A DNA stretch of 64,000 nucleotides from Xenorhabdus indica (GTDB lineage Bacteria; Pseudomonadota; Gammaproteobacteria; Enterobacterales; Enterobacteriaceae), in contig NZ_NKHP01000021.1 of assembly GCF_014467235.1 (NCBI RefSeq), positions 1 to 64,000 of the forward strand, written 5' to 3'. This document shows, one piece after another, positions 34,092 to 43,525 of this stretch. The number at the start of each line of letters is the position of its first letter. Position 1 is the stretch's first letter. Below the pieces are notes generated by a model, which saw only the letters and a program-made list of their open reading frames with translations, was not told where the DNA came from and ran no database searches. The position numbers were made by a program, and so were the translations under genes.

Positions 34092-34447
34092 TGGAAAAAC
34101 CTGTCTTTCAATGGCTGTTCAGTGCCAGCCCACCCTATTGCCTGCAAATTAACCGCCCCCAACACACTGAGCCTGTACCGGTTCAGCTCTACTGGCGGCC
34201 TGCCCATAAAAAAACATCCCGGCTCTGCCTCGCCATCGGCAATGCGTGTCAACCGCTGGGTGACGGTGATTTTACGGTCTTTCGCCTGTCAGACACACAG
34301 TGGCAATCCGTGGTGGCCGGCAACAGCGAGGCTGAGCCTGAACAGTGGGAACGTCTGCCGTTTACGGTATCGGAACTGGCCGTCCATCCTGAGTTTGCCA
34401 CCTTTACCGCCATTGGCATTACGGAGATTCAGCTATGCGAAAAATAA
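34091..34447 (+). CDS. ICE hypothetical protein, 118 aa
   Basis: A soluble, Trp-rich protein with no signal peptide or membrane segment. It overlaps the stop of the VirB10-like gene by one base and the next gene by 13 bases. I do not recognise a family. Its place inside the tightly coupled transfer operon suggests an accessory role in mating-channel assembly. Confidence 0.55.
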   Translation: MEKPVFQWLFSASPPYCLQINRPQHTEPVPVQLYWRPAHKKTSRLCLAIGNACQPLGDGDFTVFRLSDTQWQSVVAGNSEAEPEQWERLPFTVSELAVHPEFATFTAIGITEIQLCEK

Positions 34448-34836
34448 ACGCTGTTGTCGTGTTGTGTCTGTCAGGGCTGATGGCCGGTTGTTCAACCTCG
34501 AAAGATACGTTGCTGCCTGCCGGAAAGCAGACGGTGCTGGCGATGTGGCAGGGCAATAAAGCGGGTCACACTGTCGTACAGGCGAAAAACGCATTGCGCA
34601 GAACGTTGACCGGGACCGAACGGCGCCGGGTACTGGAAGAGCCCTGTCATTACAGCCGTTCGGCTGCGCAGGAAATCAGCCGGCAGTTTCCCCGTCTCCC
34701 CAATCCCGATATGGTGATGTATGTTTTTCCGCATCTGGCGGCCGGCAATACGCCGATACCGGGCTACAGCACGGTGTTCCCGTTTTATCAGCAGGTGCAG
34801 TACGCCCTGCCGGGTGAACGCACGGAGGCCCTGTGA
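34435..34836 (+). CDS. ICE lipoprotein of the TIGR03751 family (VirB7/TraV-like)
   Basis: A 133-aa lipoprotein with signal peptide and lipobox LMAGC at residues ~15-19. The family-typical YSRSAAQEISRQFPRLPNPDMVMYVFPHLA follows in pieces from residue ~65 on. It would be the outer-membrane lipoprotein of the core complex. The start overlaps the previous gene and its stop is coupled to the ATPase gene. Confidence 0.8.
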   Translation: MRKINAVVVLCLSGLMAGCSTSKDTLLPAGKQTVLAMWQGNKAGHTVVQAKNALRRTLTGTERRRVLEEPCHYSRSAAQEISRQFPRLPNPDMVMYVFPHLAAGNTPIPGYSTVFPFYQQVQYALPGERTEAL

Positions 34837-37616
34837 TGGAAATTCCCAAACCGCTGCACCGCCCCGGCAAGCTGCGTGAAGCTGATGAAGCCGCGATTTA
34901 CCGGGCCAGTCCCTCCATCATTGACTACCTGCCCTGGGTAGAATATCTGGAAAACGGGCAATGCCTGTTGCTGGATGACGGGATTTCCGTGGGTGCGGTC
35001 TATCGCATCGAACCTGTTGCTACCGAAGGGCGTCCAATGGAGAGACTGATTGAAATCCGGGATCAGCTGGAAGATGCGATCCAGGACAGTCTGGAGGAAG
35101 ACGATATTTCGCCGTGGGTAGTACAATTTTTTTGTCAGGATGAGGATGATCCAGCCAGTTATCTCAACACGTTACGGAACTATGTCAAACCCTGGGCGCA
35201 AGGTACCGCGTTTACGGAGGCCTTTCTGGCCGAGTCCGAACGCCATCTGAACAGCATTGCCCGGCCTGAGGGGATATTTCACGACAGCTTAATTACCGGG
35301 CAACCGTGGCGGGGGCAGCAGCGCCAGACGCGCATGGCCGTCTATCGCTGGCTGCCTGCTCACAAATCGCAGGCAAACAACCCGACGTTATCTTCCGTTG
35401 CTGCACTCAATCAGGTCTGTGCACGACTGGTTTCCTCACTGGCATCAGCCGGTATTGTGGCAACCCGGCAAGATGGCGAGCAGATCCACAGCTGGTTGCT
35501 GCGTCATTTTAATCCGGCCCCGGACTGGGGTATGGCAAAAGCCGATTTCTACCGCACGGTAAGTTATGAAACACCTGCACCGCCCAATCTTCCGGTTAAC
35601 AATGATTTTGCCGAAAGCCTGTGGTTTACGCCCCCGGTGTCTGATCCCGACAACGGACTCTGGTGGTTTGATGGCCTGCCACATAAAGCCATTCCGGTCG
35701 AACGCCTGCGCCGCCCGCCGGAGCCGGGCACGCTGACGGGCGAAGTGAAGCGAGGCGACAATATCAATGCGCTGATGGATATGATGCCGGAAGGCACCGT
35801 AGTTTCCCTGACTATCGTGGCGCAGGCACAGGATACGCTGGAAGAGAGTTTTACCCGGCTGGCAAAAAATGCGGTGGGGGAAAATACCGAATCGGCGCGT
35901 GTCCGGCAGGATGTGCAGACAGTGAAGGAACTGCTGGGACGGCGGCATAAACTGTACCGCAGTGCGCTGACCTTTCTGGTACGGGGCAACGATGTCACTG
36001 ACCTGAACCAGCGGGTGCATCAGTTATCGTCAACCCTGCTGACGACCGGATTACAACCTGTCCGACCGGAATTCAGTGTTTCCCCGCTGAATGCCTATTT
36101 ACGCGCCCTGCCCATGTGTTTTAACCCACAGAAGGACAGGAAACATTGGTACAGCCGTCTGACCTGGGTACAGCATCTGGCTGGGTTATTGCCGGTTACC
36201 GGCCGTTCAACCGGCACCGGGCATCCGGGATTCAGCTTTTTTAATCGCGGTGGTGCGCCGCTGACCTTCGATCCGATGAACAAACAGGATCGCACCCAGA
36301 ATGCGCACTTATTGCTGTTTGGTCCGACCGGGGCAGGTAAATCGGCCACGCTGTGCGCCTCCCTGGTGCAACTGATGGCGATACACCGGCCACGCCTGTT
36401 TATTGTCGAAGCGGGGAACAGCTTTGGTTTACTGGCCGATTACTACGCCAGTCTGGGGCTGACGGTCAATAAAATCGGTATCAAGCCGGGCTGTGGCGTC
36501 AGTCTGGCGCTGTTTGCTGATGCCCATCAACTGCTGCAACTCAGCCCCCAACAATTACGGATTAATGAAACCGATATTCCGGATACCGGTGAATCGCAGG
36601 ATGACGGGGATGAACAGCGCGATATTCTGGGTGAGATGGAAATTGCTGCCCGGCTGATGATCACCGGCGGTGAGAAAAGAGAGGAAGAGCGCCTGACCCG
36701 TTCGGATCGGGGATTAATTCGTGAAGCCATTATGATGGCGGCTCACACCAGCCATGCTGAGGGACGCCAGATGGTGGCCTCAGACTTACAGAATGCCCTC
36801 TATGCCATCGCCCGCAGCCATCAACAGGATGAACACGGCCAGCCGTTAATCACGGCACATCGTCGGGCACGCGCGGATGAAATGGCCGGTGCCATGTCGA
36901 TGTTTACCCAGGGGTTTGAAGGCGAATTGTTTAACCGTCCCGGCACGCCCTGGCCGGAAGTGGATGTCACGTTGATTGATTTGGGTACGCTGGCACGGGA
37001 AAACTATTCGGCACAAATGGCACTGGCGATGGTGTCACTGATTAATACCGTCAATAATCTGGCGGAACGGGATCAATATCAGGACAGGGAACTGCAACTG
37101 GTGATCGACGAAGGCCATATCACCACCACCAACCCGCTGCTGTCGCCCTATATGACCAAGGTGGTGAAAATGTGGCGCAAACTGGGCGCCTGGCTGTGGC
37201 TGGCCACACAAAACCTCGCCGACTACCCGGATACCGCTGAAAAAATGCTGAATATGGCGGAATGGTGGCTGTGCCTGACTATGCCTCCCGATGAAGTGGA
37301 ACAAATCGCCCGCTTCAAAAAACTGACCGAAGAACAAAAAGCCGTGTTGCTCTCTGCCAGTAAACTTCCCCGTTGTTATACCGAAGGCGTGGTGCTGGCG
37401 AAGAAAATCGAAGCCTTGTTCCGGGTCGTACCACCGAGTCTCTATCTGGCACTGGGCATGACTGAAAAAGAAGAAAAGGCCGAACGGCGGGCGTTAATGC
37501 GCGAGCATCAGTGCAGTGAACTGGAAGCGGCGGTGTTGGTGGCCAGAAAAATGGATATTGCTCGGGGATTAAGGACTGATGTTGTGGAACACAATATAGC
37601 AAAAGAAACTGGCTGA
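34836..37616 (+). CDS. traC: conjugative transfer ATPase (VirB4/TraC type, TIGR03744)
   Basis: A 926-aa ATPase. Walker A LLFGPTGAGKSATLC lies near residue 495 and Walker B-like ELQLVIDEGHITTTNPLL near 753, followed by WLATQNLADYP. The N-terminal half has the VirB4/TraC organisation (HPGFSFFNRGGAPLTFDP before Walker A). It energises pilus and channel assembly at the inner membrane. ATG 34836 is used rather than the GTG three bases earlier. It is the last gene of this block; a terminator follows at 37652. Confidence 0.92.
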   Translation: MEIPKPLHRPGKLREADEAAIYRASPSIIDYLPWVEYLENGQCLLLDDGISVGAVYRIEPVATEGRPMERLIEIRDQLEDAIQDSLEEDDISPWVVQFFCQDEDDPASYLNTLRNYVKPWAQGTAFTEAFLAESERHLNSIARPEGIFHDSLITGQPWRGQQRQTRMAVYRWLPAHKSQANNPTLSSVAALNQVCARLVSSLASAGIVATRQDGEQIHSWLLRHFNPAPDWGMAKADFYRTVSYETPAPPNLPVNNDFAESLWFTPPVSDPDNGLWWFDGLPHKAIPVERLRRPPEPGTLTGEVKRGDNINALMDMMPEGTVVSLTIVAQAQDTLEESFTRLAKNAVGENTESARVRQDVQTVKELLGRRHKLYRSALTFLVRGNDVTDLNQRVHQLSSTLLTTGLQPVRPEFSVSPLNAYLRALPMCFNPQKDRKHWYSRLTWVQHLAGLLPVTGRSTGTGHPGFSFFNRGGAPLTFDPMNKQDRTQNAHLLLFGPTGAGKSATLCASLVQLMAIHRPRLFIVEAGNSFGLLADYYASLGLTVNKIGIKPGCGVSLALFADAHQLLQLSPQQLRINETDIPDTGESQDDGDEQRDILGEMEIAARLMITGGEKREEERLTRSDRGLIREAIMMAAHTSHAEGRQMVASDLQNALYAIARSHQQDEHGQPLITAHRRARADEMAGAMSMFTQGFEGELFNRPGTPWPEVDVTLIDLGTLARENYSAQMALAMVSLINTVNNLAERDQYQDRELQLVIDEGHITTTNPLLSPYMTKVVKMWRKLGAWLWLATQNLADYPDTAEKMLNMAEWWLCLTMPPDEVEQIARFKKLTEEQKAVLLSASKLPRCYTEGVVLAKKIEALFRVVPPSLYLALGMTEKEEKAERRALMREHQCSELEAAVLVARKMDIARGLRTDVVEHNIAKETG

Positions 37617-37651
37617 GATAATCTGACTTACTGAGAGCAAATAATAGTCAA

Positions 37652-37680
37652 GATCCCAATACCAGGATTGGGATCACTTT
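37652..37680 (+). terminator. intrinsic terminator after the VirB4-like gene
   Basis: GATCCCAAT (37652-37660) pairs perfectly with ATTGGGATC (37667-37675), with a six-base loop, followed by ACTTT. It separates the transfer operon from the cargo. Confidence 0.7.
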
Positions 37681-37687
37681 CAGGTGA

Positions 37688-37933
37688 TTAGTCTTTGTAT
37701 TTGAATTCTATACTCGTCTCCATTTTTTCAAAGTCAATTGTAATTAAACAACCCTGCCATACAGTTGTCTCTTGATTACGTTATCAGAGTTCATTACCCA
37801 CTAAATACTCAATGTCTTTTTTCAAATTATCCAGATCTATTTTTGTTAATGGTATAATGATTCTTTGTTTTGGTTGATTATTGAATAATGTGCCTAATTC
37901 ATTTTTACTACTACCTTTAATACGCAAACTCAT
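37688..37933 (-). pseudogene. small gene broken by two tandem stops
   Basis: On the minus strand, ATG 37931-37933 opens a frame of 49 codons (beginning MSLRIKGSSKNELGT, ending YLVGNEL) that meets TGA TAA at 37784-37786 and 37781-37783. The same frame then stays open for 29 sense codons of protein-like sequence, ending in MEXTSIEFKYKD-like text and TAA at 37688-37690. The whole reads like one 80-residue protein with two stops inserted. It overlaps the end of the gene at 37917-38261. Family unknown; small paired proteins here could be immunity proteins. Confidence 0.5.
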
Positions 37934-38261
37934 TAAGGTGAGGAAGTTCCACAGGGCTGATTACAAAAGTTAACCCATTGCTACGTTGTTTCCAGACAAA
38001 TCCGTAGCTAAATGTAAGATCATTCGGAACACAAAAAACGCATGGCCCTTTGATAAAAACTTCTTCCCAGTAGTCAGCTATTGCTCTGGCTTCTTCCCAG
38101 TCGGCTAAAAATTTACTGAGAGAGCGAAATGTTTTATTTTCATATTCCTGTTCATCATCTTCCGATGATACCAATTTGGTAAGAATTTCCTCTACCGTTG
38201 GCAGAAATTCCCAGCGATGATCTATTGCGCTTATCGTATATTTGTACCATTTATCAGACAT
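37917..38261 (-). CDS. hypothetical protein, 114 aa
   Basis: The start at 38261 follows AAGGAGG; the longer frame from 38342 lacks such a site. The product (MSDKWYKYTISAIDHRWEF...) is soluble and acidic with a C-terminal PCVFCVP segment. I recognise no family. It is AT-rich cargo next to the broken gene at 37688-37933. Two small overlapping genes of this kind resemble immunity or antitoxin cargo, but no toxin gene is adjacent. Confidence 0.55.
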   Translation of the reverse strand: MSDKWYKYTISAIDHRWEFLPTVEEILTKLVSSEDDEQEYENKTFRSLSKFLADWEEARAIADYWEEVFIKGPCVFCVPNDLTFSYGFVWKQRSNGLTFVISPVELPHLNEFAY

Positions 38262-38711
38262 ACTTGCCTCCTTGTTGACTTGTTTACACATGTAAATACC
38301 ATCCTTACCTTTTGGTAGATACCCAATGAAAATACGCCACACTTTAAATAAGACGTGAAAATGTAGCTTATTGTAACATATTGATTAAAAAATAATTATT
38401 TCATTTTATGCACTTAATTTATTAATAATAAGACATTGATTTTACCCATTAAAATAAGAGGTTTAGATTTTTTATGTTTTAATTTTTATAAAAAATAGGC
38501 TGGGATTATCTATCTTATCTACTAATTCACTCTATCTCTTGTGATACAAGGCATTTTGACCATTTTCCTGACGTATTACTCATGTTTTTCACCATTAGCG
38601 TATCCCCTATTTGTTTTAATTTTCACTATCGGAAAAAGAATTGAGTACTGTATATGAGCTGTTTTTCAATCATGTTACCCCTTTCATCATTAATGAAAAG
38701 GGTAACAGTCA
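38262..38711. other. AT-rich intergenic region upstream of the invasin-like gene
   Basis: No gene or RNA is seen. The stretch is strongly AT-rich, as expected for an H-NS-bound promoter region of a horizontally acquired adhesin gene. Promoter boxes are not clear enough to assign. Confidence 0.4.
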
Positions 38712-41700
38712 GTGTTGCAAAAATTCCCATCCTCTCTGTTCAATAACGCGAGACGCCTGATCATCGGCCTGTTGAGTTTGGCTCTGAGTTTTCAAGGCCA
38801 GGCCACGTCAGAACATCAAAACGAAGATAATCTTTCTGACCTCAAACTGGCAGAAATCACTTCACAATTAGGACAACAACTTAACCAATCGCAATCTCCC
38901 ACCGAAGCCATACAGTCAATCACCGCTCAACAGCTATCATCGGTAGTCACTTCCACATTAATCCCCTGGCTTAACCAATTCGGTAATGCCCGGGTATCAC
39001 TCCCCTTTGAGCACGCTTTTTCGTTAAAAGAAGCCACACTGGATTGGTTGCTACCGTGGCATACCACCTCAGCCTACATAGCATTCAGCCAGTTAGGTGT
39101 TAAAACCGGACACGGTCAGACGACTACCCATCTTGGCATGGGATACCGCTATTTGAATGATAACTGGCTCTGGGGTGCCAATATCTTCTGGGATGCGTTG
39201 TGGCCGGAGCAGCATCACCGTTACAGTCTTGGGTTAGAAGCCTGGCATGATAACGTCAAACTGTCTGCGAATATTGACCGACGCTTATCTCACTGGAAAG
39301 CCGCGAGGCTCACGGATTTCGATGCAAGACCGGCAAACGGCTGGGATATTCAGGCCGAAGCGTATTTGCCGGCTTTTCCTCACTGGGGCGGACAGTTGAA
39401 GTATGAACACTATGACGGGCAGCAGGTTGCCTTATTCGGTGGATCCGAACGCCAGAAAAACCCGTACAGCGTCACCGCTGGGCTGACTTACACGCCAGTC
39501 CCTTTAGTCACATTGGGTGCCGATTTTCGGCAGGGTAAACAAGGGACCAGTGAGAATCGTTTTACCCTGAACCTCAATTATCGGTTGGGTGTTCCGTTCA
39601 GCCAACAGCTTGACCCGAACGCGGTCGCACCATTGCGTAGCCTGAGATCCAGCCAATTTGATTTTGTGAACCGGCGCAGTGATATGGTACTGGATTATCA
39701 GAAGCAAACGCTGCTGACGCTGGCCTTTCCGACTTTGGTTAAAGGCTATGAAGGCAAGGAAGTGACCTTTTTTCCCGTTATCCACACCAAATATCCGTTG
39801 GTACGTTTAGCGCTGGATACGGCTGAATTACAGCAGGCAGGCGGGAAAGTACTTGATCAACGGCCGGAGAAAGTGACATTACGGTTGCCGAAAACCACGG
39901 GAAAATCCGTCCGGCTTTCGGGAATAGCTATCGACAGCCGGGGTAACCGCTCTAACCGGGCAGAAATCCTGGTGGTAAGCCTGCCGACCGAAAAGCGATG
40001 GCAGGTGACAGCGAATAAAACGCAGGCCAAAGCCGATGGCCATGACCGTGTGATCTATACCGTAATTGTCACCGATCAGGAAGGCGCTCCTGTCCCTTAT
40101 CAGGCTGTTATCTGGTCAAGTGATAAAGGTACATTATCCCAAACCCGGCAGAACACCGATGCGCAGGGGCAGGCATCGGTCGTGCTGCACAGTCGTCAGC
40201 AGGGGCTGCATACAGTACGTGTTTCCGTGGATGAAGAGGTTGCTGTTGCACCTTCAGTCCAGTTTGATGCAGTGCTGATACCCGAAATCGCCGTTGATAA
40301 GTACAGCGTTCAGGCGGATGGGCAATCGAGGGCGACCTTGACGGTCACAGTTAAAAACGCCGATGGTCAACCGGTACCCAATCAGGCTGTTGGCTGGCAG
40401 ACCCCGCTCGGCCAGTTCTCCTCATTTTCATTGATGACTGATGCGAAAGGGCAGGCTACCGCCTATTTAACCAGCAAAATATCAGGAAATGCAGAAGTAG
40501 CCGTGGCGGTTGGCAGCGAAACAGTGGTGGCTTCTCCGATCCGCTTTATTGCCTCGCTAACGCACACGCTTCAGGCGGACAAACAAACCGCGATGGCCGA
40601 TGGTCAGGACAGCATCCTTTATACGGTGAACGTGCGCGATGCAGCGGATCACCCCGTTGCCCACAGCAAAGTGCAATGGTCAGCGGATAACGGGCAACTG
40701 CTGGACAGGCAGGAACAGACAAACAGTCAGGGAGAAGCGACAGCCCGGTTAATCAGCCACATCGCAGGGCGGGCAACGGTGAAAGCCGAGGTGGCGGGAA
40801 AAACCCTTGATGCTGCTCCGGTGACGTTTGAACGCCGGCTGAAACCCGCGATCACCGTGGATAAGGCTTGGGCGAAAAACGATGGCCAGGATACGGTGGT
40901 GTTGACCGTCACGGTGAAAGACTCGATGGGATCACCTGTGGCAAATCAGTCGGTGAGTTGGCAAACGGATCGCGGTGTGTTGTCTTCAGGACAGACAGAA
41001 ATAGACAGTCAGGGACAAACACAGGTTAAGCTGAAGAGTACGGTAACAGGCGCGCATCAGGTGCAGATCCGGGTTGGCGATCATCAAGTGGACGCCCCTG
41101 TTGTCACCTTTGAGGCAGTTTTGTTGTCAACCGTTCGGGTGGATAAAACCCGCGCAGCCGCCGATGGCACTGAGCAGGTCACCTTCACCGTCACGGTGAT
41201 GGACAGCCGTGGCCGGGGGCTGTCGGATCAGGTGGTTGAGTGGTCGGGGGACTTCAGTGAGATGATGTCCGCGGAAACCCGCACAGACGACGGGGGCAAT
41301 GTAACGGCGACTGTTGTCAGCCACCGTCCCGGAAAAGGCGTGGTTACTGCGCGGATCGGTGATCAGCAACAAGCATCGCCGGTGATCGAATTTGTCTCAC
41401 CGCTGCGTATTGAGGATATTGTTGCCGTTGACCGCCAGGGTGGCAATGCCAACCAGAAATCGTTTGGTCTCCGGGGGCCTTCCGTACTCTGGCGTGGCGC
41501 AAAATTTCGCCTTATCACGGCCGGCAATACAGGCCAGGTAAGCTGGCAGAGTGATTCACCCTCGGTGACGGTATCGGGGAATGGGGTGACGGTGCAACAA
41601 AATCCTGACGGAGTCAGGCTCACCGGCACTGATGAGACCGGGCAACAGGTCGCACTGACCTTGACGGTTCACACCTGGTTTGAGCGCTCCGGCCTGACAA

Positions 41701-41966
41701 AAGATTTTTATTCTCATGCGAAACAGCTTTGCCAATCACTCGGCAGCCGGATTGCCACCAAATATGCCCTGGAACGGCTCTATGAGGAATGGGGGAACTT
41801 TTACCTTTATGATGGCTGGGCGCGGGAATTTTACGTGACATCAACGGATTATCTGGCGGCCAGCTCAGGTTCAGCAGAGCATCAGGCGAAATGGGCGTTT
41901 TGGGCAGAAACAGACCGGTGGATGCGAAATGGCTGGCCGATGACAGGATTTGCGTGTGGCAGGTAG
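38712..41966 (+). CDS. invasin/intimin-like inverse autotransporter adhesin
   Basis: A 1084-aa outer-membrane adhesin. After a signal-like N-terminus (residues ~10-32), an inverse-autotransporter beta barrel (about 120-310) shows GMGYRYLNDNWLWGANIFWD and RRLSHWKA. Five bacterial Ig-like (Big_1) repeats of about 95-100 residues run from about 425 to 910, each starting with a VDKxxAxADG-type strand. An Ig-like spacer follows. The last ~100 residues (QLCQSLGSRIATKYALERLY...WAFWAETDRWMRNG) resemble the C-type lectin-like tip of Yersinia invasin. GTG 38712 has AAGGG at a good distance. It probably mediates host-cell or surface attachment. It is cargo in the transfer region. Confidence 0.9.
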   Translation: MLQKFPSSLFNNARRLIIGLLSLALSFQGQATSEHQNEDNLSDLKLAEITSQLGQQLNQSQSPTEAIQSITAQQLSSVVTSTLIPWLNQFGNARVSLPFEHAFSLKEATLDWLLPWHTTSAYIAFSQLGVKTGHGQTTTHLGMGYRYLNDNWLWGANIFWDALWPEQHHRYSLGLEAWHDNVKLSANIDRRLSHWKAARLTDFDARPANGWDIQAEAYLPAFPHWGGQLKYEHYDGQQVALFGGSERQKNPYSVTAGLTYTPVPLVTLGADFRQGKQGTSENRFTLNLNYRLGVPFSQQLDPNAVAPLRSLRSSQFDFVNRRSDMVLDYQKQTLLTLAFPTLVKGYEGKEVTFFPVIHTKYPLVRLALDTAELQQAGGKVLDQRPEKVTLRLPKTTGKSVRLSGIAIDSRGNRSNRAEILVVSLPTEKRWQVTANKTQAKADGHDRVIYTVIVTDQEGAPVPYQAVIWSSDKGTLSQTRQNTDAQGQASVVLHSRQQGLHTVRVSVDEEVAVAPSVQFDAVLIPEIAVDKYSVQADGQSRATLTVTVKNADGQPVPNQAVGWQTPLGQFSSFSLMTDAKGQATAYLTSKISGNAEVAVAVGSETVVASPIRFIASLTHTLQADKQTAMADGQDSILYTVNVRDAADHPVAHSKVQWSADNGQLLDRQEQTNSQGEATARLISHIAGRATVKAEVAGKTLDAAPVTFERRLKPAITVDKAWAKNDGQDTVVLTVTVKDSMGSPVANQSVSWQTDRGVLSSGQTEIDSQGQTQVKLKSTVTGAHQVQIRVGDHQVDAPVVTFEAVLLSTVRVDKTRAAADGTEQVTFTVTVMDSRGRGLSDQVVEWSGDFSEMMSAETRTDDGGNVTATVVSHRPGKGVVTARIGDQQQASPVIEFVSPLRIEDIVAVDRQGGNANQKSFGLRGPSVLWRGAKFRLITAGNTGQVSWQSDSPSVTVSGNGVTVQQNPDGVRLTGTDETGQQVALTLTVHTWFERSGLTKDFYSHAKQLCQSLGSRIATKYALERLYEEWGNFYLYDGWAREFYVTSTDYLAASSGSAEHQAKWAFWAETDRWMRNGWPMTGFACGR

Positions 41967-41999
41967 CAATGTTGCCCAATTTACCGGCTAAATAAAGTC

Positions 42000-42021
42000 A
42001 GTGGCTGTTAAAACAGCCACT
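42000..42021. terminator. bidirectional hairpin between convergent genes
   Basis: AGTGGCTGTT (42000-42009) and AACAGCCACT (42012-42021) are perfect 10-bp arms with a two-base spacer. It lies between the invasin-like gene and the PAAR gene, whose ends converge. Confidence 0.65.
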
Positions 42022-42067
42022 TAAGAGAATTTCAATCGGTCAGGATAGTGTGTGATTTCTTGTTTTA

Positions 42068-42337
42068 TTAACCCGTAGCAACAAGTGTACATCCAGATGG
42101 GCAACTACAATTCACTTTGTGCCCCTCCAGTGCAACCGCTTTACCCTGTATCACCGTCAGTGGAGAACCTTCAGCAATAGCTCCCGTGCTTTTACAAGCC
42201 GGGCAAAACACGCTGTCACCAACACAAGCAACGGGCTCCCCCTGTTTGGTTAGGCCTGAACCTGTTAATACGGTGCCACTTGTGTTTGTAGTATCGCCTT
42301 TCAGGATAATTTTTTTTCCATCAATGGTTGCCCGCAT
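42068..42337 (-). CDS. PAAR-domain protein
   Basis: An 89-aa PAAR protein, the sharp tip that sits on a VgrG spike in type VI secretion. It shows GDTTNTSGTVLTGSGLT, then CVGDSVFCPAC and a C-terminal HKVNCSCPSGCTLV. The four paired Cys probably bind zinc. It overlaps the end of the immunity-like gene by 17 bases and closes the VgrG-effector-immunity operon. The start at 42337 is preferred to 42352 for its family-like beginning MRATIDGKK. Confidence 0.82.
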   Translation of the reverse strand: MRATIDGKKIILKGDTTNTSGTVLTGSGLTKQGEPVACVGDSVFCPACKSTGAIAEGSPLTVIQGKAVALEGHKVNCSCPSGCTLVATG

Positions 42338-43511
42338 TTTGCTGTGCCTCAAGTTCTTTCAGATCTTTAATGTCGTCATGCTCAATCTGACGCACCAAAC
42401 GCCATACAGTGGTGCCGGGGGCATTACCCTCTACATCCGGGGCGATATCACCTTGCAGAATGATGTTTTCCAGTCCTTCACGTCCTTTGGTTGTCCAGTA
42501 ACCATCGACTCTGGCGGGTTCGCCAGCTATTAACAGGTCAACCTGTAGGGGGCCTCGGTCATAACGGGCATACCAGAGGGCGCTGGTTGTACCCGTGAAA
42601 TGGCCTGAGCCGTAAGAATGTAAAGAATCACCTTCCTCTAAAGCATAACGAATAGGTCTGATTAGTTCATTAAGAGCAAAATAGCTTTCTGGGACATTAG
42701 CAGGTAATGGAGTTAAATCAGGATATTCTCCCGCTTGAATTATCAACCCATCATCATAATTGGTAATAACGATATCTGGGTGGATAGACAATTTTTTTCT
42801 AACCCATTGCTCATTACCCAATCGTTTAATGAAGCGTTTTGATAACAAAGTAATCCAGTTAATACTACGTATACTATTAAAATAGTGTCTTGCACACATG
42901 TGTACGGTAGAGTTAACCTGCATAGTAGGATAACGAATAGCAAGCTGGTATTCTTGCGGCATATACAGATGATAATCCCGCGGTAGTACTACTGTATAAC
43001 CACAATCACCATGATCTGGATTCAATTGGTTACATAAAAATGTCAACCATTCTATAAATTCAGCTTGTCCTTGTTCTGTAGTTAGAGTATCCCACGGTAA
43101 TACTAGACACAGGTAAGAGCTACCTTTGTTACCTGCTATTTCATATGAATCAATATAGTGCATCCAATATTGAGGGGCTTCACTCACATTTTTTGCATCA
43201 CTGATATCCCAACCGCATGTCAGATTACCATCGGCATTCAGAATTAATTGCTCAACTTTTGTAATATTTTGATCTGAATATTTTTTCAATCCATCAAATT
43301 CATGCGTATGAAATTTTAACCTCCCCCCGTACATTTCCCGAAAACGGCGATAACAGGCTAAAATACGTTCTTTCTTTTCACGGGTATAACCTTGTTTAAA
43401 AAACAACGTAATAGCCAACCCTAAACGGGTGATGGTAATATCTCGTTCACTTTGCAGGGTAAATCCCGTTAATTGTGCCTTGATATGCTCAAAATAGGTT
43501 TCTTTATTCAT
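42321..43511 (-). CDS. DUF3396-type immunity protein
   Basis: A 396-aa protein matching the DUF3396 (type VI immunity) family. Family-like text is spread over it, for example LGLAITLFFKQGYTREKKER, PSSYLCLVLPWDTL-like text, and RPIRYALEEGDSLHSYGSGHF near the C-terminus. DUF3396 proteins are known partners of VRR-NUC type VI effectors (TsiV-like). It lies directly behind the effector gene, so it should neutralise it. The start at 43511 has AGGAAA upstream; the longer frame to 43589 overlaps the effector. Confidence 0.75.
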   Translation of the reverse strand: MNKETYFEHIKAQLTGFTLQSERDITITRLGLAITLFFKQGYTREKKERILACYRRFREMYGGRLKFHTHEFDGLKKYSDQNITKVEQLILNADGNLTCGWDISDAKNVSEAPQYWMHYIDSYEIAGNKGSSYLCLVLPWDTLTTEQGQAEFIEWLTFLCNQLNPDHGDCGYTVVLPRDYHLYMPQEYQLAIRYPTMQVNSTVHMCARHYFNSIRSINWITLLSKRFIKRLGNEQWVRKKLSIHPDIVITNYDDGLIIQAGEYPDLTPLPANVPESYFALNELIRPIRYALEEGDSLHSYGSGHFTGTTSALWYARYDRGPLQVDLLIAGEPARVDGYWTTKGREGLENIILQGDIAPDVEGNAPGTTVWRLVRQIEHDDIKDLKELEAQQNAGNH

Positions 43512-43525
43512 AATAATCATTTTCC

